Shown one piece after another: positions 1 to 6,288 of a stretch of DNA of 7,732 nt; position 1 is the stretch's first letter; each line of letters starts with the position of its first letter. The notes under the pieces are model-generated. The model worked only from the letters and a program-made list of their open reading frames with translations. It searched no databases and was not told the origin of the DNA. Both the position numbers and the translations under genes were made by a program. The stretch comes from Kiritimatiellales bacterium (GTDB lineage Bacteria; Verrucomicrobiota; Kiritimatiellia; Kiritimatiellales; Pontiellaceae), in NCBI GenBank assembly GCA_015486775.1, contig WFRA01000066.1, positions 1 through 7,732 of the forward strand, in the 5' to 3' direction.

Positions 1-2801
1 AAATAGCGCTGGGCGGCCATGGCATAGATGGGCAGCTGGCAGTCGAGGTTGCTTCGGATTTCGTCCTCATACTCCTCCGTTTTATTTCGCGCGCGGCTCG
101 ATCCCTTGTAGTCGAGCACGCGCATCTTTTTTAGCTCGCCGGTATCGGCAAAGAGGAGATCGATCCGGTCGATTTTTCCGCGCACTTGGACCAAGCCCTG
201 GAGATCCATGTGGTCGAATGTGTGTTCGAACAGTGCCGGAAAGCGGTTTTCGGCGGTGCAGTTTTGCACATCGTAGCGCACAAAATTGTCGACCATCGTA
301 AGAATCTTTTCGCGCTCCGCCGCCCAGACTCCGGGGTGACCCAGCACCGCCTGCTCCATCCGCCGCTTCGCCACGGTTTTGGCAAAGGCCAGATAATCGG
401 CTTCAAATCCAAGCGCAAAAACAGCAAGAGGCAGGGCATCCGCTCCGCCTTCGGTTCGCTTCTTCCAACCCTTGGATGTTTTTACCGCCCAGTATCGCGG
501 GGCATCAATCCCCGCCTCGCCCCGGGCGATGGCGGAATAGATTTCCTGCAGGATGGAGTGGATCAGCCCGCCGCGATCCATCGGATCCGGCGTATCGTCC
601 GCCATGCGCGGATCGCGCAGGCCAAAGACCCGCTCCAGCAGAAAAATATATCGGCATTGCGCCAGCGATTCCAGCGCCGTGGGGCTGAGGGTTTCTTTTT
701 TCTCGAACCATTCCGCAACCTTGTTTTTGAGCTGGGGAAGGTGGCCGCAATAGACCGAACTTTCGCGATCATCAAGCGGCGTGTCCAAAAACGCTTCCCG
801 CTCCGCTTCGATTTCCAGCATTTCAACCAGATGCTTTTCCAAAAGCCCGCTGGAAGCGGGCGGTACGGTTTCTGTATCGCAGGCGGCTCGCCTGCCTTGC
901 TGCTGCACCGCTGCCTGCAAGGCTTCGTCCTTCGCGCGGCAGAGCGGCAACGGAACAATCGGCAGGAACGATTCGCCCGGCATGGGTTTTCGCTCTTCCC
1001 GCTCCACGGTCTGCTGCGCCTTCCAATGGTTGGAAAAAATATTTTCGTCGCCCAGTTGTCCGATGCGCCATTGATCGTAGGGGGAGAGCGCAATCTGATC
1101 CCGCGCACACCATCCGGCGAGGTTCCATAGTTTGCGGTAATATTCGCTCTCGTTTCGTTCGTTGCCCTCCTGGTCGACGGCTTGGCAGGAGAGGACGAGC
1201 TGGTTGCACGCCATGCCGAGCGCGGCGAGGAACAGAACCGACTCCTGCTCGAAAAGGAGATCGGCGGAGGGGAGCGCGAGCCGGGGAAGGCACCGCCCCC
1301 GCTCCTCGAGGTGGAGGCGCAGGGCGTACCGCTCCTTATCGCTAAGCAAGGCATCCTGCCGAGGGATGCCGGGAAACTCGCCTTCGTTGAGACCGGCAAA
1401 AAGAACGAGGTCGAACTCGAGCCCGACGGCATCGTGGGGGTTGAGGATCCAAACGCCCTGCTCGTGGCTGTCGCGCGGGCGGACGGTGGCGTTTTCGAGT
1501 AGCTCTTCGGCGAGGTCGACCAGATGGTTCAGCGGCATTTGCTGCGTGCCCAATCCTTCGAGGGCGGTTGCGGCAGCCTTCAGAGCCTCGGTGTTGAAAT
1601 GGTCTTCGGGGGCGACGATTCGCTCGTCCAGGATTTTGAGGGCATCCGCTCCGGAACGGGCAGGCTTTCCCGCTTGTTCAGGGTCGAGGCGCGGCGGGAG
1701 CTTTAGAAGCGATTCGGCGGTGGCCTCGCGGTTTTCGAAGGCGATGGCGGGGTTGCGGACGAGGTCGATGAACGTGTCGCGTTCGGGGCGCAGGGGGAAG
1801 GAGAGCCAGGCGAAGAATGCCTTGACGCAGGGGGAAGAGAGCACGGGGCGGCCGCGACGGAAGAAGTAGGGAATTTGGAAGCGGCTGAATACGTGCGGGA
1901 CAATATCCTGCACGGTTCCAAGGTTTGGAACCACCAGCGCAATGCGGTGGGGGGGCATCTCCAAGGTTTGGATGTTCCAGCAGATGCGGCGAGCGAGGCC
2001 TTCGATCTCGCCGTAAGTCCCGGCGGAGCGGGAGAAGGCGATGCGGTCTGCATCGGCAAGCTGGAGCAGGTCGGGGCTGTCGACGGCGAGGGCATCGCCC
2101 AGGTCTTCCGCCCACGGTGCCCAGGGGCTGCCCATGATTTCGGAGCGGATGCGCTGCCCGAGCCGGTCTTCGGCCTTTTCGGCGTGGGCGGGCGGCAGGG
2201 CCGATTCGATCCGCACCTTCATCTTTTGGTTGAGCGCGGCGACGCACGATTCCTCGAACGGGTTGAGCCAGCGAATGGAGCGAAAGGTGATCTTTTTTGC
2301 ATCGCGCAGCAGGGGCGGCCACTTTTGGCGATTGCCCTTGAGCAGCTTTAGGGTGGCGGTATTGAGATCGAGGGTGTCGGCAAATCCCTCTTGCCGGAGG
2401 GTGGCGCGCCAGATGCTGAAGAGCATGCCGAGCTGGTAGAGCTTGTGCCTGGGCGAGCGGCTGAGCATCCAGTCGACGATCCGGTCGGTCTCTTCGGGAA
2501 GCGATGCGAGTTCAGTAATGAGTTGGTCGAGCACGCCGCCGAGCGCGGCCTCGGAGAGTTCGCCCAGCGGGCCGCCATCGACAAAGTGGCCGCGTGCCAC
2601 TTCGAGCACCTGCTTGCGCAGGAGCAGTTTGTGGGCTTCGCCGAGCGGTTTGTTTTTGAGGTTGGAGTAGGGGAGGCAGAGCCTGCGCAACCGCGCAAAG
2701 GTGGTATGGCCGGAGGCATCGACAAACCCCGTCCGCAAAGCTTCCATTTGCTGGAACTGCCGCATGGCCAGTTCGGTTGGGAAGACGGTTAGTTCGTTCA
2801 T
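1..2801 (-). CDS. AddB-like PD-(D/E)XK nuclease / inactivated helicase-fold protein, C-terminus beyond the left edge
   Basis: One uninterrupted frame of 933 residues runs from ATG 2801-2799 to the window edge; I checked it codon by codon for most of its length. It resembles AddB/RecC-type subunits of helicase-nuclease complexes, which process double-strand DNA ends for recombination in the cytoplasm. A helicase-like segment contains GTYGEIEGLARRI near residues 261-273. The UvrD-type motif VGLEFDLVLFAGLNEGEFP lies near 459-477. The nuclease domain shows RGKIDRID (D878, D881), VLDYKGS (D897, K899) and QLPIYA (Q922, Y926), the expected catalytic set and QxxxY motif. LESLAQC (C716) matches the segment that precedes this domain in AddB. 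No Walker A motif is seen at the N-terminus (ASGHTTF instead), so ATPase activity is doubtful. The start overlaps the upstream antitoxin stop as ATGA, with only a weak GGGA before it, which suggests translational coupling. An AddA-like partner is expected further left. The family call is firm; the exact subfamily is not. Confidence 0.87.
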   Translation of the reverse strand, partial: MNELTVFPTELAMRQFQQMEALRTGFVDASGHTTFARLRRLCLPYSNLKNKPLGEAHKLLLRKQVLEVARGHFVDGGPLGELSEAALGGVLDQLITELASLPEETDRIVDWMLSRSPRHKLYQLGMLFSIWRATLRQEGFADTLDLNTATLKLLKGNRQKWPPLLRDAKKITFRSIRWLNPFEESCVAALNQKMKVRIESALPPAHAEKAEDRLGQRIRSEIMGSPWAPWAEDLGDALAVDSPDLLQLADADRIAFSRSAGTYGEIEGLARRICWNIQTLEMPPHRIALVVPNLGTVQDIVPHVFSRFQIPYFFRRGRPVLSSPCVKAFFAWLSFPLRPERDTFIDLVRNPAIAFENREATAESLLKLPPRLDPEQAGKPARSGADALKILDERIVAPEDHFNTEALKAAATALEGLGTQQMPLNHLVDLAEELLENATVRPRDSHEQGVWILNPHDAVGLEFDLVLFAGLNEGEFPGIPRQDALLSDKERYALRLHLEERGRCLPRLALPSADLLFEQESVLFLAALGMACNQLVLSCQAVDQEGNERNESEYYRKLWNLAGWCARDQIALSPYDQWRIGQLGDENIFSNHWKAQQTVEREERKPMPGESFLPIVPLPLCRAKDEALQAAVQQQGRRAACDTETVPPASSGLLEKHLVEMLEIEAEREAFLDTPLDDRESSVYCGHLPQLKNKVAEWFEKKETLSPTALESLAQCRYIFLLERVFGLRDPRMADDTPDPMDRGGLIHSILQEIYSAIARGEAGIDAPRYWAVKTSKGWKKRTEGGADALPLAVFALGFEADYLAFAKTVAKRRMEQAVLGHPGVWAAEREKILTMVDNFVRYDVQNCTAENRFPALFEHTFDHMDLQGLVQVRGKIDRIDLLFADTGELKKMRVLDYKGSSRARNKTEEYEDEIRSNLDCQLPIYAMAAQRY

Positions 2802-2980
2802 TTGCGATCCCGCAACGCATCAAGATCCACTTCCAGATCGACCTTCCCCTTGTAGCTCTTGATTTCCTGAATGCGGTTTTTGCGCACCAGCTCCTCAAGC
2901 GCAGCGATGATGAGCGCAGTCTTTGTTTTGAGGTGGGAGACCTTTAGCACCTCATCGGGCAGGTCGAGCGTGGTTCTCAC
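2798..2980 (-). CDS. VapB-type antitoxin (ribbon-helix-helix), no adjacent VapC
   Basis: A 60-residue protein starts at GTG 2980-2978. The start is chosen because a strong AAGGAG lies six bases upstream (2987-2992) and because the family begins at exactly this RTTLDLP strand. In-frame ATGs at 3019 and 3037 have no comparable site. The N-terminal strand (residues 2-8), helix 1 (about 9-17) and KTKTALIIAALEELVRK helix 2 (about 18-34) make a ribbon-helix-helix DNA-binding fold, as in the VapB_antitoxin/DUF2191 family. The tail GKVDLEVDLDALR (45-57) resembles the segment that in known pairs inserts into the VapC PIN toxin. VapB normally precedes vapC; here the next gene is the AddB-like nuclease, overlapping by four bases. 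The protein probably binds its own operator. Whether it is an orphan antitoxin or a dedicated regulator of the nuclease cannot be told from sequence. Confidence 0.82.
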   Translation of the reverse strand: MRTTLDLPDEVLKVSHLKTKTALIIAALEELVRKNRIQEIKSYKGKVDLEVDLDALRDRK

Positions 2981-2987
2981 GGCAGGC

Positions 2988-3025
2988 TCCTTTATGCACG
3001 AGTTTAGGTTTTTGTGCATAAAGGA
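2988..3025 (-). promoter_or_regulatory. 12-base perfect inverted repeat over the antitoxin ribosome binding site
   Basis: The arms TCCTTTATGCAC (2988-2999) and GTGCATAAAGGA (3014-3025) are perfectly complementary and separated by 14 bases. The left arm contains most of the AAGGAG Shine-Dalgarno sequence of the antitoxin gene. As DNA it is a plausible operator for the ribbon-helix-helix protein. As RNA the same arms could form a hairpin that hides the ribosome binding site. The repeat is directly visible; its function is inferred. Confidence 0.65.
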
Positions 3026-3054
3026 AAAGTAGTGCACCGCACCTTTGCTGTCGA
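3026..3054 (-). promoter_or_regulatory. Possible sigma-70-like promoter of the antitoxin-nuclease operon
   Basis: Read on the minus strand, TCGACA (3054-3049) and TACTTT (3031-3026) are separated by 17 bases. The -35 matches consensus well and the -10 poorly (three of six). A start about seven bases downstream would fall inside the inverted repeat, the usual place for a repressor site. No better promoter was seen between 2981 and 3138. Confidence 0.3.
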
Positions 3055-3123
3055 GTTGTTTTTAAAAATCCGACTGGCGCGAAGCCGTTCTGGAGCTCAC
3101 GCTACGGAGTTTTAATGTTTTTC

Positions 3124-3153
3124 AGCAACGAATGTAGGAAAAGCAACGAATGT
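3124..3153. repeat. Tandem direct repeat AGCAACGAATGT, two copies
   Basis: AGCAACGAATGT occurs at 3124-3135 and again at 3142-3153, 18 bases apart. A third, inverted partial copy (ATTCGTTGC, 3167-3175) pairs with the second to build the terminator-like hairpin. The first copy could pair with the inverted copy as an alternative. The role of the extra copy is unknown. Confidence 0.6.
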
Positions 3154-3175
3154 TTCCGCCGTGCGGATTCGTTGC
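3139..3175 (-). terminator. Probable intrinsic terminator of the regulator-aminotransferase-zinc-ribbon operon
   Basis: Read on the minus strand just after the zinc-ribbon stop codon, GCAACGAA (3175-3168) pairs with TTCGTTGC (3150-3143). An inner TCCGC/GCGGA stem (3167-3163 with 3159-3155) has a three-base loop, and a four-base bulge separates the two stems. Four T residues follow (3142-3139). The stem is good but the T-tract is short, so termination may be incomplete. Confidence 0.5.
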
Positions 3176-3188
3176 CATATATTCTCCA

Positions 3189-3572
3189 TTACGTAGCATT
3201 GGTTCGCCCACTTCGATCTTTCCTTTTCTTGATGAAGTTGGATGTTGTCTTGATGAGCAATGCGACCGAGATTGCTCCATAACAGAGGAACCAGGCGATG
3301 CCTGCCGACCAGATTCTTTCCGTACTGATTTTAAACAGGGCATAGAATAAAAGAGCCGCTCCGGGGGAGAACAGGAGCCAGACACCAATCACAACAATGG
3401 GTTTGCTTGGGTTTGACGAGGCTTCTCGATATGCAGATCCTTCGGCCTGGATTTTTTCCAGGGGCAATGTTGAGGAAAGCATCCCGACAGGGGCTCCGCA
3501 CTTTTTGCAAAATTCGCGGGTTGCTTCGTTTTGGCAAAGGCATTGTTGGCAGACTATTGATTCCCCATCCAT
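3189..3572 (-). CDS. Small zinc-ribbon protein with two membrane helices, function unknown
   Basis: This is a 127-residue protein. The N-terminus has two CxxC knuckles, C8-x2-C11 and C22-x2-C25, giving a CxxC-x10-CxxC treble-clef zinc ribbon like those in many small bacterial membrane proteins. A linker (about 27-57) is followed by two hydrophobic helices, roughly 58-80 and 88-107. The tail is basic (IKKRKDRSGR), which suggests a cytoplasmic C-terminus and so a cytoplasmic zinc ribbon. The ATG at 3572-3570 is eight bases after the aminotransferase stop, so it belongs to that operon; no clear Shine-Dalgarno is seen. The frame stays open upstream into the aminotransferase, but that part is arginine-rich and not protein-like, so the longer start is rejected. 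The segment looks more A+T-rich than its neighbours. No specific function is recognised. Confidence 0.72.
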   Translation of the reverse strand: MDGESIVCQQCLCQNEATREFCKKCGAPVGMLSSTLPLEKIQAEGSAYREASSNPSKPIVVIGVWLLFSPGAALLFYALFKISTERIWSAGIAWFLCYGAISVALLIKTTSNFIKKRKDRSGRTNAT

Positions 3573-3580
3573 TGATTCGT

Positions 3581-4756
3581 TCAGAGGGTTTCGATGAAGC
3601 GGGCGATGCGGAGCATGGCCTCTTTGATTTCTTCGAGGGAGGTGGCGTATGAGCAGCGGATGAAGCCTTCGCCGCAGGCACCGAAGGCGGTGCCGGGGAC
3701 ACAGGCGACGTTTTGCTCGTCGAGCAACTTGAGGGCAAATTCTTTGGCGGTCATGCCGAATTGGGAGATGTCGGCAAAGGCGTAGAATGCGCCTTCGGGG
3801 CGGACGCACGGAATACCCATCTCCTCGAAGGAGGCGTGGATAAAGTTGCGGCGCTTCTTGTATTCGGCCTTCATGAGGGCAATATCTTTTTCGGCGTGCT
3901 TGAGTGCTTCGATGGAGGCTTCTTGGCTGAGAATGGGGGCACAGAGCATGGAGTATTGGTGGATTTTCATCATGGCTTCGGTCAGCTCCGGCGGGGCGCA
4001 GGTGAAGCCCATTCGGAAGCCGGTCATGGCCCAGGCCTTGGAAAATCCGTGCAGGTAGATGGTGCGCTCGCGCATGCCGGGCACCGAGATGATGGAAAAG
4101 TGGTCGCGGTCGTAGGTGAGCTCGTCGTAGATCTCGTCGGTAAAGACGATGAGGTCGCGCTCGATGGCAAAGGCGGCGATCTCTTCGACATCCTTTTGGG
4201 TGAGCGCGGCGCCGGTGGGGTTGTTGGGATAGTTGAGCAGCAGCACCTTGGTTTTGGCGGTGACTTTTTCTTCTAGCCCGGCGCGGGTGAGGCGAAATCC
4301 GTTTTCCTTTTTGGTCTCGACGGCGACGGATCTGCCGTAGGCGAGGGCGATGAGCGGATTGTAGGAGACATAGCTGGGTTCGTGGTAGAGCACTTCGTCG
4401 CCGGGCTCGATGAGCGCGCGGATGGCGAGGTCGAGCCCTTCGCTGACGCCGACGGTGACGAGCACCTCGTCCTCGGGGTTGTAGGCGATGCCGGTTTTCT
4501 TTTCCACATATCGGGAAATACCACGCCGCAGGGAGAGCAGGCCCATGTTGGAGGTGTAGGAGGTGGCGCCGCGGTCGAGCGCCGATGCGGCGGCCTCGCG
4601 GATGTGCCAGGGGGTGACGAAGTCGGGCTCGCCAATGCCTAGGCTGATGACATCCTCGCGCGAGCTGACGATCTCGAAGAAGTCGCGGATTCCGGATCTT
4701 GGAATATTACGGACGGTTTTGGCGATGCGGCTACGGAGAGACTTTGAGTCGTTCAT
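3581..4756 (-). CDS. Class I/II PLP-dependent aminotransferase (aspartate/aromatic type)
   Basis: This 391-residue cytoplasmic fold-type I enzyme is the normal length for the family and moves an amino group from an amino acid to a 2-oxo acid. Visible landmarks are SLGIGEPDF (38-46), LNYPNNPTG (174-182, with the PLP-contacting Asn179), FTDEIYDEL (205-213, Asp207 and Tyr210), and HGFSKAWAMTGFRMGF (236-251) with the Schiff-base Lys240. GFIRCSYA (364-371) carries Arg367, which binds the substrate carboxylate. All catalytic residues are present. It is closest in style to the broad-specificity aspartate/aromatic aminotransferases; the substrate cannot be read from sequence. The start at 4756-4754 has a strong GGGGGAGGA just upstream. 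It overlaps the end of the Lrp-type regulator gene by 26 bases, so the regulator probably controls it in response to an amino acid. Confidence 0.93.
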   Translation of the reverse strand: MNDSKSLRSRIAKTVRNIPRSGIRDFFEIVSSREDVISLGIGEPDFVTPWHIREAAASALDRGATSYTSNMGLLSLRRGISRYVEKKTGIAYNPEDEVLVTVGVSEGLDLAIRALIEPGDEVLYHEPSYVSYNPLIALAYGRSVAVETKKENGFRLTRAGLEEKVTAKTKVLLLNYPNNPTGAALTQKDVEEIAAFAIERDLIVFTDEIYDELTYDRDHFSIISVPGMRERTIYLHGFSKAWAMTGFRMGFTCAPPELTEAMMKIHQYSMLCAPILSQEASIEALKHAEKDIALMKAEYKKRRNFIHASFEEMGIPCVRPEGAFYAFADISQFGMTAKEFALKLLDEQNVACVPGTAFGACGEGFIRCSYATSLEEIKEAMLRIARFIETL

Positions 4757-5210
4757 TGTCCTCCCCCTGCTGCATGAGAATGCCGTTTTTCTTGTAGGTT
4801 TTCATCATGAAATGCGTGGAGGTCGAGGTGACCCCGGGCATGGTGGCGAGCTTTTCGCTCACGAACCCGGCGGCCTCGTGCATGGTGCGGCCCTTGATGA
4901 AGAGCAGCAGGTCGAAGCCGCCGGACATCAGGAAGAGCGAGTCGACTTCCGGGAAGCGGCTGATGCGCTCGGCAATACGGTTGAAGCCGCCCTCGCTCTC
5001 GGGCGTGACCTTGACCTCGATGACGGTCGTCACAAGCGAAGCATCGAGCTTTTCCTCGTTCACGACGGCCTGGTAGGCGCGGATGACCCCGGTCTTTTCG
5101 TATTCGGCGATCCGGGTTTTTACCTCCTCGGCGGAGGTGCCCAGCATCTTGGCGAGGTTTTCCGGCGATTCGAGCGCGTTTTGTTTCAGCAGTTCCAATA
5201 GTTCATTCAT
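4731..5210 (-). CDS. Lrp/AsnC-family transcriptional regulator
   Basis: This 159-residue protein is a typical length for the family. An N-terminal winged helix-turn-helix covers about residues 1-48 (SPENLAKMLGTSAEEVKTRI, then EKTGVIRAY). It is joined to a RAM/AsnC ligand-binding domain (about 60-145), in which SGGFDLLLFIKG (96-107) is the conserved glycine-rich effector and oligomer segment. Members bind DNA as dimers to octamers and sense amino acids. The ATG at 5210-5208 is chosen because AGGTG lies five bases upstream (5220-5216) and the family begins here. A further in-frame ATG at 5270 would add 20 residues unlike the family and overlap the porin terminator. The 3' end overlaps the aminotransferase start by 26 bases, so both are probably made from one message. 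The likely role is local control of that aminotransferase operon and its own gene. Confidence 0.92.
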   Translation of the reverse strand: MNELLELLKQNALESPENLAKMLGTSAEEVKTRIAEYEKTGVIRAYQAVVNEEKLDASLVTTVIEVKVTPESEGGFNRIAERISRFPEVDSLFLMSGGFDLLLFIKGRTMHEAAGFVSEKLATMPGVTSTSTHFMMKTYKKNGILMQQGEDNERLKVSP

Positions 5211-5268
5211 GGATTCACCTAGGTTAAAGTTGGAGGAATCTAGCGGTTTTCTTGGGCGTGATCCATCC

Positions 5269-5298
5269 AAAAAAAACGCCCCGGGGTTGCGGGGCGTT
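5269..5298 (-). terminator. Strong intrinsic terminator after the porin gene
   Basis: AACGCCCCG (5275-5283) and CGGGGCGTT (5290-5298) form a perfect nine-base G+C-rich stem with a six-base loop. On the minus strand it is followed by eight T residues (5276-5269). It lies 22 bases beyond the porin stop codon and separates the porin from the Lrp-type regulator, so the regulator should have its own promoter in 5211-5268, where I see only a weak TAGATT. Confidence 0.92.
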
Positions 5299-5320
5299 TG
5301 CAGTTTGATTTTGGACTCGA

Positions 5321-6151
5321 TTAAAAGTCGTAGATCAGGTTCACGCCGCCCCAGAGCTTTTGCTTGGAGTCGTAGATATTGTCCGCCGCATCGCGAATGG
5401 AGCCGCCTTCGAGCATGGTGTAGGTTACGTTGACCGCTACCGAGAGATCGTCTGTGATTTCATAGCTGGCGTTGGCGTAGAAATTATAGTCGTTCCATCC
5501 GGAGTCCTGAGTGGAAGACCCCCCGGGAGTCGGAGCATTGTTGAAGTAGTAGTCGTTGTAAGAGGTGTTGCCGTATCCGGCGGAAATTCCGCCTTCAACC
5601 GCTAGGTATTCACTCACCTGATAGGGTGCGACAATGTCGAAGAGCATGTAGACCCCATTGGCTTCGTCGATGTCGCCGAACAGCGTAAAGGAGGGGATGA
5701 CATAGTCCTTGAAGGTCAACAAGGTGGCCGCGCCGAACAGCTCGGAGGTGGAGGGAACCGCCTTGCCTTTCGCTGAATCCGTGCTGTTCGGAAAGTTGTA
5801 GTTGATCACCCCGACATCGAACGACACGTCGTCGAGGTTGAAGGGCAAGGTGTAGGCCAGCGAAAGGTCGATTTCGGAAAAATCGCTCGAAGTCCCGTTG
5901 ATGTCCGATCCGCCGAGGTTGTAGTTTCCCCAGACGTTGAAGCTTACGCCATAGGTCTCCAGCGTCACCTGGGGCTGGACGACAAAGTCGTTGTTGTAGA
6001 CCTGTCCGCGCCAAACGTAGGACGAAACCAGCGCGGCCTCGGCCGTCACCTCGGTCTGCGCCTGGCCGGATTCAACCATGACCACGTCGTTTTGGGCGAA
6101 TGCCCCCCCCGCCACTGCGGCCGCCAATCCAAATACCATTGTCTTTTTCAT
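5321..6151 (-). CDS. TorF-like outer-membrane beta-barrel porin
   Basis: This 276-residue precursor has a classical signal peptide, MKKTMVFGLAAAVAGGAFA, with likely cleavage after residue 19 before QNDVV. The mature part is rich in alternating polar/aromatic strands separated by short turns of N, D, G and S, and ends in LIYDF. A terminal aromatic residue is the usual signal for BAM insertion. The motif VSSYVWRGQVYNN (42-54) near the start of the barrel is characteristic of the TorF/Gcw_chp group of putative porins. It should form a diffusion channel or outer-membrane barrel; its substrate is unknown. The ATG at 6151-6149 follows a perfect AGGAGG (6168-6163) at the long spacing of 11 bases, consistent with high expression. 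Its own terminator follows. The 137-base gap upstream (6152-6288) probably holds its promoter, but no convincing -35/-10 pair was found. Confidence 0.83.
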   Translation of the reverse strand: MKKTMVFGLAAAVAGGAFAQNDVVMVESGQAQTEVTAEAALVSSYVWRGQVYNNDFVVQPQVTLETYGVSFNVWGNYNLGGSDINGTSSDFSEIDLSLAYTLPFNLDDVSFDVGVINYNFPNSTDSAKGKAVPSTSELFGAATLLTFKDYVIPSFTLFGDIDEANGVYMLFDIVAPYQVSEYLAVEGGISAGYGNTSYNDYYFNNAPTPGGSSTQDSGWNDYNFYANASYEITDDLSVAVNVTYTMLEGGSIRDAADNIYDSKQKLWGGVNLIYDF

Positions 6152-6288
6152 TTCGAAGCATTCCTCCTAATTAAAACCCGCCCATTGGAAGCGAATTGCC
6201 ACGCCCATCGCGGCAGTTGTCCAGAGCCGGGAGGAATCTCGCACTTGCCTCCGTTTCATGCAACCCAATTTTCCGGCAAACTCGCAAC

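Noticed and set aside
186..1130. Long plus-strand open frame of 314 codons opposite the nuclease gene
   Set aside because: It is antisense to a verified minus-strand coding frame with clear nuclease motifs, and its product is rich in R, F and H with no recognisable domain.
563..2322. Several minus-strand open frames within the nuclease gene in other registers
   Set aside because: Their products are dominated by R, S, P and A, as expected from out-of-frame reading of a G+C-rich gene; the true frame is continuous from 2801 to 1.
2981..3037. ATG starts at 3037 or 3019 for the antitoxin
   Set aside because: Neither has a ribosome binding site and both add residues absent from the family; GTG at 2980 has AAGGAG at ideal spacing.
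3122..3388. Minus-strand frame of 88 codons beneath the zinc-ribbon gene
   Set aside because: Out of register with a protein that has conserved cysteine pairs and membrane helices, and it runs through the terminator hairpin.
3573..3809. Upstream extension of the zinc-ribbon gene to an ATG at 3809
   Set aside because: The added 79 residues overlap the aminotransferase in another register and are arginine-rich, without protein character.
3713..4276. Plus-strand open frame of 187 codons opposite the aminotransferase
   Set aside because: Antisense shadow of a gene with all catalytic residues in place.
6169..6210. Possible sigma-54 or sigma-70 promoter just before the porin (TGGCAATTCGC, TTTTAATT)
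   Set aside because: The GG/GC spacing does not fit sigma-54, and a -10 at TTTTAAT would start transcription inside the ribosome binding site.
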